A DNA stretch of 64,000 bases from Actinomadura viridilutea (GTDB lineage Bacteria > Actinomycetota > Actinomycetes > Streptosporangiales > Streptosporangiaceae), in contig PVNI01000016.1 in NCBI GenBank assembly GCA_003001795.1, forward strand, positions 1 through 64,000. The letters run 5' to 3'. How positions within the stretch are numbered: position 1 is the stretch's first letter; each line of letters opens with the position of its first letter. Below are positions 43,342-52,677 of this stretch, one piece after another. The notes beneath the pieces are model-generated. The model was not told the DNA's origin. It saw only the letters and a list, made by a program, of their open reading frames with translations, and made no database searches. The position numbers and the translations under genes were made by a program.

Positions 43342-44852
43342 CCACCGAGCCCACGCACCAGGACCCGGCCGCGCGCACCGTCGCCGACGTCGCGCCCGCG
43401 GAGCTGCCGGACCGCGTCGCCGCGCTGCTCGCCGAGCACCACCGGCCCGCGCTGGTCGCGGCCCACCAGGATCCCGACGCGCTGCGCGTGGTGTACCTGT
43501 TCACCGCGGCGTCCCCGGACCGCCGCACCGAGCTGCACGTGCGGCTGGACCCGGACGACCCGGTGCTGCCGAGCCTGGCCGCCCTCAGCTTCCCCGTCGG
43601 CCGGTTCGAACGCGAGATGCACGACCTGTACGGGATCGTCCCGAAGGACCATCCGCTGCCGCGCCGCCTGGTCCGCCACCACCACTGGCCGCGCGGCTGG
43701 TACCCGATGCGGGCCGACGCCGGTCCGCCGCCCGCCTTCGGCGACCCGGAAGGCCCCTACCCGTTCGTCAGCGTGGAAGGGCGCGGCGTGTACGAGATCC
43801 CCGTCGGCCCCGTGCACGCCGGGCTCATCGAACCCGGGCACTTCCGGTTCTCCGTCGTCGGCGAGAGCATCCTCAAGCTCAAGGCCCGCCTGTGGTTCGT
43901 GCACAAGGGCGTGGAGAAACTGTTCCAGGGCCGCGTCCCGGCGGACGCGCTGGAGCTCGCCGAACGCGTCAGCGGCGACACGTCCGTCGGCCACGCCCTG
44001 GCCTTCTGCCTGGCGGTGGAGGAGGCCACCGGCATGCGGGTCCCGCCCGAGGCGCAGCGCATGCGCGCCGTCCTGCTGGAGCTGGAGCGCCTCTACAACC
44101 ACGTCACCGACCTGGGCGCGCTGTGCAACGACGTCGCCCATTCCGTCCTGAACGCCCAGTTCGGCCGCGTCCGCGAGCAGCTCCTGCGGCTGAACGCCGA
44201 GGTCACCGGGCACCGGCTGCTGCGCGGCGGGGTCGTGCTCGGCGGCGCCGTCCTGCGGACGGTCCCCGACGCGTACCGGCTCAAGGCCCTCGGCGAGGAC
44301 GTCGCCGAGATCGTCGACCTGGCGCTCGGGCACACCGTCGTCGCCGACCGGTTCACCGGCACCGCGCCGCTGTCCACCGCCGCGGCGCGCGACCTGGGGA
44401 CCCTCGGCTACGTCGCGCGCGCCAGCGGCGTCGACGTCGACGCCCGGCGCGACCACCCCTTCACCGACCTGGGGCCGACGCTGACCGTGCCCACCTGCGA
44501 CACCGGCGACGTCCTGGCCCGCTTCCGCATCCGGGCCGAGGAGATCGCCGTCTCCATCGCGCTGATCGGCGAACTGGCCGACGGCATGGCGCCCGGACGG
44601 ATCGGCTCATGGGCGCCGTCCAAGGCGCGCGACGGCCTCGCCTCCGGCGTCGGCATCGTCGAGGGCTGGCGCGGCACCATCACCCACCGGGTGGAGCTGG
44701 CCGCCGACGGCACCCTCGCCCGCGTCAAGATCGTCGACCCGTCGTTCTTCAACTGGCCCGCCCTGCCCGTCGCGCTCAACGGCGCGATCGTCCCCGACTT
44801 CCCGCTGGTCAACAAGAGCTTCAACCTGTCCTACGCCGGCAACGACCTGTGA
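43338..44852 (+). CDS. Hydrogenase-like large subunit (HyfG/HycE family) without NiFe-binding cysteines
   Basis: 504 residues: an N-terminal 30-kDa NuoC-like domain (residues 1-145, with FEREMHDLYGIVPKDHPLPRR) fused to the NuoD/large-subunit domain. In [NiFe] hydrogenases the metal is held by an RxCGxC pair near the start of this domain and a DPCxxC pair near the end. Here the corresponding sites read ERVSGDTSVGH (S212, T215) and VDPSFFNWP (S469, N472). The protein has only three isolated cysteines (C224, C263, C387). It therefore cannot hold NiFe and is of the Ehr type. No hyp maturation genes are present. GTG 43338. Confidence 0.92.
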   Translation: MTTEPTHQDPAARTVADVAPAELPDRVAALLAEHHRPALVAAHQDPDALRVVYLFTAASPDRRTELHVRLDPDDPVLPSLAALSFPVGRFEREMHDLYGIVPKDHPLPRRLVRHHHWPRGWYPMRADAGPPPAFGDPEGPYPFVSVEGRGVYEIPVGPVHAGLIEPGHFRFSVVGESILKLKARLWFVHKGVEKLFQGRVPADALELAERVSGDTSVGHALAFCLAVEEATGMRVPPEAQRMRAVLLELERLYNHVTDLGALCNDVAHSVLNAQFGRVREQLLRLNAEVTGHRLLRGGVVLGGAVLRTVPDAYRLKALGEDVAEIVDLALGHTVVADRFTGTAPLSTAAARDLGTLGYVARASGVDVDARRDHPFTDLGPTLTVPTCDTGDVLARFRIRAEEIAVSIALIGELADGMAPGRIGSWAPSKARDGLASGVGIVEGWRGTITHRVELAADGTLARVKIVDPSFFNWPALPVALNGAIVPDFPLVNKSFNLSYAGNDL

Positions 44853-44881
44853 CCCGGGGCCGGTGTGCGGGCCGGTGCGGG

Positions 44882-46216
44882 TCAGCGGGGAGTGGTCGCG
44901 TACACCATGCGGGCGTTGCGGTGTTCGGAGACCGACCAGATGGTGCCCAGGGTCGGGGCGTCCGGCGCGCCTCCCGGCCAGTGGGACAGGTCCTCGACGC
45001 CGATGGCGGCGGGCTGCGTCTTCTCCACGCGCAACGTGCCCGTCGTGGACGTCACCGGGGCCGTGGTGTGGAGCTCGCCCAGGTCGTCCTGCCCGGACAC
45101 GGGCTGCCCGTGGCTCTGGCTGACGTACCAGCGTCCCTCGAACCGCGTGGCGCCCTGCACGTTGGTGGTCGGCAGGTTGTAGGCGCTGTCGGCGTTCCAG
45201 TACCCGCTGGTGCGCTGCTCCCCGTCGACCACGGCGTCGGCGATCTTCCAGGTGAAGACGCGTCCGATGGCGCCGTTGCAGTACTCGCCCGCGACCAGGT
45301 GGTCGATGCCGCTGCGGTCGAGACCGGCGAACGAGAACTTCGGCGCGACGGCGCTCGAGGTGCAGGGCGTCCCGCTGTCGGGCACGGAGTGCCGCCACAC
45401 CGTCACCTCCGGCATGACATAGCGGTACCCGTAGCCGTAGAACACCCCGTTGATGCGGCCGACCTTGGACTTGTCGGTCACGTTGCCCTTGGAGCCCGCG
45501 GCCTTCAGGTCGTAGATGTGGCGCATGTCGAAGACGCGGAAGCCGCGTCCGGTGTCCGCCACATAGAGGAAGTTGCCGTACCAGACGATGCCGCCCGCGT
45601 GCAGAGAGGTCCCCTCGCCCGCGGTCTGGTCGGTGCGGACGCTGGTGTAGCTGGCGTTGCCGTAGGAGTTCTCATACGGGTGCACCAGCAGCACGTGCCG
45701 GTACCGCCCGGTCTTCGGGTCCATGAACGTGACGCGCACGCCCTTCTGGGAGTTGCCCTTAGGGGCGTCGCCCGCGAAGTACCAGCTGACCAGCACCGGC
45801 TGATTGGACTCGCCCCACAGCTGGTCCGCTTGCGCGTCGGCCACCGTCGTCACGCCCTGGGGGAACCAGTCGGCGGTGCCGTTGTCGCCGTCCTCGAAGC
45901 ACAGGCTCTTGGTCACCGGGACCGACTTGCTGCTATCGGGGTCGGTGACAGCGGCCGGGTTGCACGCCGCCCCGTTCCGCACGGTTCCCGTGCGGTTGGC
46001 CTCCGCCATGATGGCGCCCACGCCGACGTTGGGCAGCTCGGCGTCGAGCCGGGCCACGTTGGACTTGAGGTACGCGGCGTTCGACGCGACCTCGAGCCGG
46101 AAGTTGGACAGATCCAGCGGGGCCGCTGACGCCGCCGGGGTGTGCAGCCCCACCAGCGCGGTCACTCCCAGCGCGGACGTCGAGACGAACGACAGCGCTC
46201 GCCGGCGCCACGTCAT
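44882..46216 (-). CDS. Secreted protein of unknown function (beta-propeller-like)
   Basis: 444 residues with a clear signal peptide (TWRRRALSFVSTSALGVTAL, cleavage after AASA near residue 32). The mature part has regularly spaced Trp/Gly-rich strands (GIVWYGNFLYVADTGRGFRV, RYVMPEVTVWRHSV, GLDRSGIDHLVAGEYCNG, ATRFEGRWYVSQSHGQP), suggesting a propeller, and two possible disulfide pairs. ATG 46216. It is convergent with the hydrogenase-like operon. No enzyme motif is recognised. Confidence 0.8.
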   Translation of the reverse strand: MTWRRRALSFVSTSALGVTALVGLHTPAASAAPLDLSNFRLEVASNAAYLKSNVARLDAELPNVGVGAIMAEANRTGTVRNGAACNPAAVTDPDSSKSVPVTKSLCFEDGDNGTADWFPQGVTTVADAQADQLWGESNQPVLVSWYFAGDAPKGNSQKGVRVTFMDPKTGRYRHVLLVHPYENSYGNASYTSVRTDQTAGEGTSLHAGGIVWYGNFLYVADTGRGFRVFDMRHIYDLKAAGSKGNVTDKSKVGRINGVFYGYGYRYVMPEVTVWRHSVPDSGTPCTSSAVAPKFSFAGLDRSGIDHLVAGEYCNGAIGRVFTWKIADAVVDGEQRTSGYWNADSAYNLPTTNVQGATRFEGRWYVSQSHGQPVSGQDDLGELHTTAPVTSTTGTLRVEKTQPAAIGVEDLSHWPGGAPDAPTLGTIWSVSEHRNARMVYATTPR

Positions 46217-47196
46217 CGGTGCTCCTCACGGTCGACTCCGGCCGCCCAGCTGTGATCAAGGTGACACAAAACGTGCCGATCGCCTATTCCGTGATGTTGT
46301 TAGGAAAATCACAACTTGTGGCGTTTCGATCGTCCGCCCCTGTTTCGGACATCCGTTATCTGCTGGACAACCTCGCCGATACGGCCGCAACAGCCAGGAA
46401 CGCCGCGCCAAGATGTCTCAAATATGGGAGTCAGTGCAGCAAAGTCGCTTCTGGCTCTGCGAGGAACGCCGGGCGACGACACCGGAGAGAAGCGACGGCC
46501 AGACGGCTGATAACTCCTGCGCTCCCTTACAGGGCCTCCGCCCTGAAGGCAGCCGATCTCCTCACGATCCGGGGCTGGAACCCACCCAGACGCGACGGCC
46601 AGTACGCGCACACGGGACGTCATCCGGGCAGGACGCGTGCCGCATCTCGCACGCCGCCGACAGCAGGTCACCGGATGCCAACGGCAGCTCCAGCCAGGGG
46701 CTGCCGCAGTCGGCACCGAGCCAGAACACTCCGGTGTCGCCCAAGCTCAGCGACACCGCTGCGTTCGTCGCGGTCCTGGCGCGCCGGGCGGCGGCGTGCG
46801 CGGAGTGGCCCCTGCACGTCTTGGAACTGGCCCGCGCGATCGGGGTCGACTACCGGCCGCGCGACCCCGAGCTGCTGGTGTCGGCCGCCGACGCTCAGTG
46901 GTCCGTGTTCGGCGGTGATGCCCGACCCAGCTGGGGCGGGACGCTTGTCCGTCGTCCAGTGCCTGTACGGAGGCGGTGGCACACCCGTGCGGAGCGTTCG
47001 ACCACAAGGTTGCGCCCACCGCATCGTGGAGAGGGGCTGGAGCGTCACCGTGGAGGGCGTGGAAACCCATCGCAGTGCCCAGGCATTTCGGCGGGCTAAA
47101 GCCGGAAGTGGGCGGCGAGCTGGTGTGCGCCTACGACAGCAGTTGCCGAGCGCCACGTCGTGGCGGGCCGGGATGCGGTGCGCGGTGGACGGGCGC
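46217..47196. other. Gene-poor region with a possible ORF fragment
   Basis: No intact gene. The first 250 bp are AT-richer, with a CACAA-C-TTGTG palindrome near 46308. Around 46740-46930 on the plus strand a coding-like stretch (LSDTAAFVAVLARRAAACAE, EWPLHVLELARAIGVDY) lacks a recognisable family and runs into frame changes. Probably debris of an insertion region together with the transposase fragment that follows. Confidence 0.45.
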
Positions 47197-47402
47197 GACG
47201 CTGGTGCGCACGATCTTCGACCAGCCCGCCGCCGAGGAGGTGCACGCCCAGCACGCGCGGGTCGTCGCCTCGCTGGAGGCCAAGCCCCCCAGGACGCCGA
47301 GCACTTCGACGCCCCCGGTGACGACTGCCTTCACCGCGTTCCTGCGGCAGATCTGGCCAACAACCGCACGCGCCGGTCAATTCGCCGGCAAGGAGGGGCA
47401 GA
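47197..47402 (+). pseudogene. IS256/mutator-type transposase fragment
   Basis: Pieces in shifting frames follow the order of a mutator transposase: GATLVRTIFDQPAAEEV, HAQHARVVASLEAK, then QDAEHFDAPGDD, then AFTAFLRQIW and NNRTRRSIRR. This matches the family pattern around VRTIFxQPDxxxVxxQ, AEHLDxAxxDxLAFTAFP and NNPQERLNKEIRRR. At least two frameshifts and no catalytic triad region. Confidence 0.7.
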
Positions 47403-47711
47403 GTGACTGTCCCGCTTCGCGCCTACGGGCAGGCAGCGGCCGAGGCGAGCGCCGCGGCCGACCTCATGCGGATTGGGGTTCCGTTAAGCGCAACGTGCTC
47501 CATCAAGGTGCGGGACGAGACCGCAGGCATCCGCGGAGATAGATGCGCGCACCGACTGGAATCGTCACGACCCGACTCGGCCCCGAAATACCACGCCGTG
47601 CACCACGGCGCACCGCACATCCGAAATATTGCGCGGCCTTGGTTTCCGTGGCGGGACGCTTCCGTAAACGTGGAACGAGGGGCATCCACGCTTGCAGGAC
47701 GGAAGGTCACC

Positions 47712-48143
47712 ATGGCGACGAGGCAACGAATTTCCGTGCTCGGTGCCACCGCGGCGGCGCTGCTGGTCGTCGCGCCCACGGGGGCCGCCGGCACCGTCGT
47801 GCGCGACACCGTCCGGGCGGAGTCGGCCACAGTGCTCGGCGACGGACGGAACCTCTTCGTGAAGGTGACCTACACCTGCACGACCGGCAACACCCTCAGC
47901 GTCGCCGTCGCGCAACCGCCCGTGAAGTCGGGGCAGCGTCCGCTGCGGGTGGGCGCAGGGCTGACCACGGCGAAGTGCGACGGAAGGACCTACACGCTCG
48001 ATGTACCGGTCCGGCCCACAGGGACGTTCACCGGCACATGGCAGAAGGGCCGGACAGCCGCGGTCGGAGCGGTCATCAGCACCGTCGTGCAAGGAAAGGC
48101 CCGGCTCAACGCCAGTGACTCCAGGCAACTGCTCCTTCGATGA
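47712..48143 (+). CDS. Small secreted protein of unknown function
   Basis: 143 residues: signal peptide (ATRQRISVLGATAAALLVVA, cleavage about residue 27), then an all-beta-like domain with one cysteine pair (YTCTTGN and TAKCDGRTY). ATG 47712 is five bases after GGAAGG. The domain spacing resembles small actinobacterial exported Ig-like proteins, but no family is recognised. Confidence 0.72.
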   Translation: MATRQRISVLGATAAALLVVAPTGAAGTVVRDTVRAESATVLGDGRNLFVKVTYTCTTGNTLSVAVAQPPVKSGQRPLRVGAGLTTAKCDGRTYTLDVPVRPTGTFTGTWQKGRTAAVGAVISTVVQGKARLNASDSRQLLLR

Positions 48144-48209
48144 GCCCCTGTGCGCGCCGCCCCTAAGCGAACACCGCACCGACCAAGACGCGATGAAGGC
48201 GTGGGCGGA

Positions 48210-49094
48210 TCAGGACTGGACGGCGCGGCGCAGCGCCTCCGCGGCTATACGCACGGCGGTCGTTCGGGTGCCGTGAGCAAGACGTCCGGGGTCGAGCGTC
48301 GAAGTGCTCGCAAGGTGACGGTCGTAGTGAAGCCGGACGGCCCCCGCCCCCACGTCCGCGAGAATGGCGGCCGCCCCGCTGAAATCGAGGGTCTTGCGTG
48401 TGTGCGGACTCTTCACGGTGAAGACGACGACCGATCGGGCGATCAGGTGGCCGAGGCCGGACCCGGCGACGAGATCGAGGGCGCGTCCCGCGCTGCGGGC
48501 CCCGTCCGGGGTCGCCGGCGTCGCCAACACGACGGCGTGCGCACCGGCCAGCACCGTCCGCTGCAGCGCGCCGCGCATCCCCGAGCCGCAGTCGATGATC
48601 GTCACGCCGAAGAAGCGGGAGAGGGGGACGGCGTTGTGCTCGTAGATCTGCGGGGTCAGCGGGCTGTCCCCCAGGCGCCCGCGGTTGGCGGGGAGCACCC
48701 AGAGCCGTTCCGACGCCGGTGTGAGGTACGGCTCGATGTCTTCGAACGATCTGGCGCCCGCCAGGGCTTCCTGCACGTCGGCGAGGGCGTGCCGGTGGCG
48801 GACGCCCAGACGCAACGGAAGCGAGCCCAAGTCCGGGTCGACGTCGACGGCGAGCACGCGATCGCGGCGGTGGTGGGCGAACACCAGGGCCAACAAAGCG
48901 GCGAGAGTGCTCTTGCCGGAACCGCCGCGCATGCCGACCACGGCGATCCGGCGTCCCGTGGTGACCGGTCGTTGGACGTCCGCGGCGTCTTCGGCGAGGC
49001 CCGCCAGGTCCTCCGCGGGACGGAACACCCGGACGGCCTCGCGTCCCAGTCGGCGGAGCAGAGGGTCGCCGTGCGGCAGGTCGCGGTCAGGCAC
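48210..49094 (-). CDS. MinD/ParA-like ATPase, type VII secretion-associated
   Basis: 294 residues. Deviant Walker A VVGMRGGSGKSTLAALLAL (about residues 52-70), AVDVDPDLGSLPLRLG switch, Walker B TIIDCGSGMRGALQ. It lacks the long proline-rich N-terminus of the protein encoded at 9793. GTG 49094 lies 12 bp after the eccD stop on the same strand, so it is the last gene of the ESX-like operon. SIMIBI ATPases of this kind accompany EccD in actinomycete ESX loci. Confidence 0.87.
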   Translation of the reverse strand: MPDRDLPHGDPLLRRLGREAVRVFRPAEDLAGLAEDAADVQRPVTTGRRIAVVGMRGGSGKSTLAALLALVFAHHRRDRVLAVDVDPDLGSLPLRLGVRHRHALADVQEALAGARSFEDIEPYLTPASERLWVLPANRGRLGDSPLTPQIYEHNAVPLSRFFGVTIIDCGSGMRGALQRTVLAGAHAVVLATPATPDGARSAGRALDLVAGSGLGHLIARSVVVFTVKSPHTRKTLDFSGAAAILADVGAGAVRLHYDRHLASTSTLDPGRLAHGTRTTAVRIAAEALRRAVQS

Positions 49095-49105
49095 CCTGCT
49101 CCTCG

Positions 49106-50425
49106 TCAGAAGGTGTGGAGAAGTCGCTGGTAGACGCCGAACACTCCGAGGGCCACGGGAATGATGGCGACGGCCGCGGCGGCCTCGGCGCGGCCGGTGA
49201 TCCGGCGGAGCCGGGCCCGGACGTGCTCGGGCTGTTCGGCGGTCAGCACGGCGAGCGGGATCGCCAGCACCGCGACGAGCATGCCGAGCGCCGGCGCGGC
49301 CGCCCACGGCGTCCGATCCGCCCACCGGTAGGCCAGGTTGACCCAGATCGCCAGCGCGGCGGCCAGCAGCACGGCCTTCTGCGGCACCAGCGGGAACATC
49401 CGGGCGCGGCTGGCGACGACGATGGCGAGCAGCACGGCGAGGGCGGCCGTCCAGCCGTCGAGACGCGTCGCGGGCGCCCACCCGGCCGTCACCGCGGCCA
49501 CCGCCACGGCCATGGTCGCGATGACCAGGCTGCGGTGCGTGTGCACCAGGGCGGTCAGCACGTCGCCGCGCGGCACGGCCGACCCCGCGCTGCGCCGGTC
49601 GTCCAGCGAGGTCAGGCCGGACAGGGTCAGCGCGATCCGCAGCATGACGTTGAGCAGCACCACGCAGGCCACCGCCAGGACCGCGCCGGTGCGGGCGGCG
49701 TCCAGGCCGAGGCCGGTGCAGGCGCCCCACATGGCGGCGAGCAGCGCGACCAGCCCGCCGCCGACCAGGCCGCCGCGTCCCAGCGGGGTGGCGGCGCCGA
49801 GCGCGGCCAGCAGCAGTCCGACGAGCACGCCCAGGGAACCCCAACGGATCCAGGGCTCCCAGTCGTACAGGTCGGCACCGTGCCAGACCGCGACGCCCGC
49901 CAGTGCGCCGCCGCCGAGCGTCACCGCCGCCCCGAGCCGCGTGCGTCCCAGCGCGCTGAGCGCCAGGCCCGCGACCGTGAGCAGGACGGCCAGTGTCGCG
50001 GCGGCCGCGAAACCCGCCGCGCCGCCGGGGTTGGTCCGAAGGACCAGGCCGCCGGCGGCGGTGAGGACCGCCGTGGCGACGGTCGCGGTCCACTGGGCCG
50101 CGCGCGGGCTCCACCGCCACAGGTGGTCCGCGACGGCGTCGTCCACGGCCTCGGGCACGTCGTGCACCACGGGCGCGGGCAGCGGTTCGTCGGCGCGCAC
50201 CAGCCGGAGCACGCTGCCGTCGAGAACACCGCGTTCGGCGAGCGTGGCCTGACCGTCGAGCACCTCACCGGTGGAGGTGACCAGGTGCCGCAGTTGCGCG
50301 GGATGCCGGACGGGGTCGTCGAGCAACCGCAGCACCTCCGGCATCAGCGTCCCGATCGGCTCGGTCGCTGGGAGGACCGCATCGACCCTGCGTTGCTCGG
50401 CGACCAGGGTGACCCGGCTCCACAC
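49106..50425 (-). CDS. eccD: Type VII secretion integral membrane protein EccD
   Basis: 439 residues: an N-terminal ubiquitin-like (YukD) domain of about 85 residues (VWSRVTLVAEQRRVDAVLPA, DGSVLRLVRADEPLP), then eleven or so transmembrane helices, the architecture of EccD, which lines the ESX membrane pore complex. GTG 50425 opens directly on the ubiquitin-like strand and follows a GAGGAGAGGG tract. EccB, EccC, EccE and MycP are not nearby, so the rest of the secretion machine is outside this window or elsewhere in the genome. Confidence 0.92.
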   Translation of the reverse strand: MWSRVTLVAEQRRVDAVLPATEPIGTLMPEVLRLLDDPVRHPAQLRHLVTSTGEVLDGQATLAERGVLDGSVLRLVRADEPLPAPVVHDVPEAVDDAVADHLWRWSPRAAQWTATVATAVLTAAGGLVLRTNPGGAAGFAAAATLAVLLTVAGLALSALGRTRLGAAVTLGGGALAGVAVWHGADLYDWEPWIRWGSLGVLVGLLLAALGAATPLGRGGLVGGGLVALLAAMWGACTGLGLDAARTGAVLAVACVVLLNVMLRIALTLSGLTSLDDRRSAGSAVPRGDVLTALVHTHRSLVIATMAVAVAAVTAGWAPATRLDGWTAALAVLLAIVVASRARMFPLVPQKAVLLAAALAIWVNLAYRWADRTPWAAAPALGMLVAVLAIPLAVLTAEQPEHVRARLRRITGRAEAAAAVAIIPVALGVFGVYQRLLHTF

Positions 50426-50486
50426 GGTGTTCAGCCCTCTCCTCGGTCGGTTGCCGGTTCGGCGGTTCGGTTCCGGTCCGGCGCGG

Positions 50487-51476
50487 TCACTTCGGAATCT
50501 GCGATGTGGCGACGCGTTCAACGTAGCCGTTGCGCAGCAGCCAGCGGACGGTGGGCAGCGCGGGCGGACGCGGGAACAGCCCCGGGTTCAGGGTGAACCT
50601 GACGGCACCGCCCTGGCTGGTCGCGGTCGGCCCCGAGATGGACGCGGTGACCTGGAACGGCTTGACCACGCGGTACCGGTGGTAGCTCGCGGGCGTGCGC
50701 GGGTCCACCGTGGCCCGGGCGGACGGCGGCAGGCCGCGCTGCGCGAACGGCGTGCCGTACGGGAACAGCACCGATCCGCTCTCCTGCCCGAACGCGTCGA
50801 CGAGCTGCCCCTGCGTCAGCAGGTAGGCGGCCGAGGCGCCGCCCGCAGCGGCGATCTTGGCCTGGGCGTCCGCGGCGAGCTTCGCCGCCTGCTGAGCCGC
50901 CTGGGCCTCCTGCGCGGGCGTCAGCGTCCGCGGCGGCGTCTCGCGCAGGACGAGTTCGCCGTAGAGCCACCGGCACGCCTCGTCCTCGGTGGCGAACTGC
51001 GCGCCTATCCGGCCCTGGTCGTACTCGACGACGCCGCCGGAGAAGCCGTTCGCGCTGGGCGCCACCACGTAGTAGCTGGACGTTCGCGACGGCGCCGGCT
51101 TGGGCTGCCCGGGCAGCACGTACAAGTCCGGAGGCACCTTCGCCTGCGTCAGCGCCCGCCGCAGCATGGGGAACGTCACCTTCGCCCCCACCCAGTCGGC
51201 GGGCACCGGCGCCACCCCGCCGTCCGGCGGAGGAGCCTGCGCCTGTTGGGCCTGCTCCTCCTGCTTCTTCTGGGTGGCGAGTTTCGACTGCAGGAACGAC
51301 CACCCGACCATCCCGGCGCACACGACGGCGGCGACGCACAGCCCGGCGACGACCTTCATCAGGCTCTCGTCGAACGTGCGGCGCGCCCGTTGCGGCCCGA
51401 ACAGCACCGCGTCGCGCAGGCGCCGACGGCGCACCGCGACCGACTCCAGCAACTGGGTGTCGTAGTCGCGAGCCAC
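50487..51476 (-). CDS. Membrane-anchored TNT-like protein of the ESX locus
   Basis: 329 residues: basic cytoplasmic N-terminus (residues 1-40), one membrane helix (41-63, VVAGLCVAAVVCAGMVGWSF), a Gln/Ala/Pro-rich segment and a C-terminal domain with LFPYGTPFAQRGLPP, YHRYRVVKPFQV and WLLRNGYVERV. The spacing follows the tuberculosis-necrotizing-toxin (TNT) NAD+-glycohydrolase fold. The usual QPGGGxQ catalytic stretch reads SQGGAVR here, so activity is doubtful. GTG 51476 is preferred over GTG 51482 because GGAGG is then five bases upstream. Confidence 0.75.
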   Translation of the reverse strand: MARDYDTQLLESVAVRRRRLRDAVLFGPQRARRTFDESLMKVVAGLCVAAVVCAGMVGWSFLQSKLATQKKQEEQAQQAQAPPPDGGVAPVPADWVGAKVTFPMLRRALTQAKVPPDLYVLPGQPKPAPSRTSSYYVVAPSANGFSGGVVEYDQGRIGAQFATEDEACRWLYGELVLRETPPRTLTPAQEAQAAQQAAKLAADAQAKIAAAGGASAAYLLTQGQLVDAFGQESGSVLFPYGTPFAQRGLPPSARATVDPRTPASYHRYRVVKPFQVTASISGPTATSQGGAVRFTLNPGLFPRPPALPTVRWLLRNGYVERVATSQIPK

Positions 51477-51860
51477 CGGCACCTCCCTGCCTTCCTCCGC
51501 CCCGCGCCGTCGGCTGCGGGCACCCGCATTGTCGTGTTCGCCGACGTTCCGTCACCAACGACCGTCCCGCACGGTCGCCGCATCCGCTCCCGCGCAGTCG
51601 TTCGTCACCCGGACGGCCCGACGCGACGCGCCGCAGCCTTGGCGTCAGACCGTCCTTTGCGCACTTTACGATCGCTCGGACGGTCGCCGTGTCGGTCGGC
51701 GGCGTTCCCGCCGGGCCGAAGGCGCTTCTACCTGGCCGTACCGCGTTCGGCGGCGGTCCGCGCGGGCTGCGGCCAGGGTCGCCGGCGGTCGGGCGCGGGC
51801 GACGGCCGCGCCCGGTCGGCTGACCGCCGGTCGCAGGTCAGGACGGCGGCGCCGCCAGGG
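51477..51860. other. Intergenic region within the ESX locus
   Basis: 384 bp between the second ESX-like gene and the TNT-like gene. No gene, RNA or clear hairpin is recognised; it probably carries the promoter for the TNT-like/eccD/ATPase group. Confidence 0.4.
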
Positions 51861-52160
51861 TCAGATGGCGGCCACGGCCGCGCTGGCCTTGTTGAGCGCG
51901 GTCTGGGCGGTCTGGTCGTTGGCGGCCAGGGTCTCCTTCACCAGGCGGATGATCTCGCGCGTCTCGTTGGCCGCCTGCTGCCACCGGGCCTCCTTGGCGG
52001 CGTACTCGGCCGACACTCCGGTCGCCTCGAAGTCCGACAGCGCGGTCTTGACGTCCCCCTCGTGCTGGCCGATCAGCGCCTCCAGCCGGGCGATGACCGC
52101 GTGGATGTTGGCCTGCGCCTCCTGCGAGGCGGCGGTGTCGTACGCTCGGCGTCCAGCCAT
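51861..52160 (-). CDS. ESAT-6/WXG100-like protein (second of pair)
   Basis: 99 residues, two long helices joined near residue 45: AYDTAASQEAQANIHAVIARLEAL and EARWQQAANETREIIRLVKE. Size and helical-hairpin shape match EsxA/EsxB-type substrates or the pore-forming ESAT-6 subfamily; a strict WXG turn is not seen. ATG 52160 lies 20 bp after the previous small gene, so the two form the usual tandem pair that would be secreted as a dimer. Confidence 0.85.
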   Translation of the reverse strand: MAGRRAYDTAASQEAQANIHAVIARLEALIGQHEGDVKTALSDFEATGVSAEYAAKEARWQQAANETREIIRLVKETLAANDQTAQTALNKASAAVAAI

Positions 52161-52180
52161 GTCGTGCTGCCCCCCCTCCG

Positions 52181-52519
52181 TCAGGATCCGGTCCGGAACT
52201 TGGCGGCGTCGAAATTGGCCGCGGCCATGTTCCGCTGCGCCTCGGCGGCCATCGTCTCGTCACCGGTGACGAAGGCCTTCTCCATGCCGATCTGTCCCTG
52301 GTTGACCGAGCCCAGCCCCGCGGTGAGGTCGGCGATGATCTGGTCGGACCGGGCCTTGAACGAGTCGAACGCGGCCTTGCCCGCGCCGTCGAACCGTCCG
52401 ACGAGCGGCTCGGCCGCGGCGATCAGCTGCTTGACCAGCGTCGCCAGCTCCTGGGTGGAGCCACTGGTGTTCCTGGCCAGGGTGACCAGCGTCTCCTGGC
52501 CGTAATCCCATCGCCCCAC
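52181..52519 (-). CDS. ESAT-6/WXG100-like protein (first of pair)
   Basis: 112 residues, helical hairpin: DYGQETLVTLARNTSGSTQELATLVKQ (shown in part), AGKAAFDSFKARSDQIIADL, then a C-terminal GDETMAAEAQRNMAAANFD segment. The turn region resembles WXG100 proteins with W replaced. GTG 52519 follows AAAAGGGG. Partner of the next small gene. Confidence 0.83.
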   Translation of the reverse strand: MGRWDYGQETLVTLARNTSGSTQELATLVKQLIAAAEPLVGRFDGAGKAAFDSFKARSDQIIADLTAGLGSVNQGQIGMEKAFVTGDETMAAEAQRNMAAANFDAAKFRTGS

Positions 52520-52677
52520 GTGACACCCCTTTTGTCAGTCAGTCCGCCAATCTGTCACTGCCAATGAGACACGAACGCATCCGTCATGGTTCCATACGTC
52601 GCATCTGTCATAGAAGGCCCACTGACCGGCCATCTCGGGGCCTAGATACGCTTTCCTTTTCGGCGTCGCACTGTTGA

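Noticed and set aside
43338..44852. Functional [NiFe] hydrogenase large subunit
   Set aside because: Both CxxC metal-binding pairs are replaced (SGDT and SFFN).
48150..50120. Long plus-strand frames over eccD and the ATPase gene
   Set aside because: They are His/Arg/Gly-rich antisense translations; the minus-strand frames contain EccD helices and Walker motifs.
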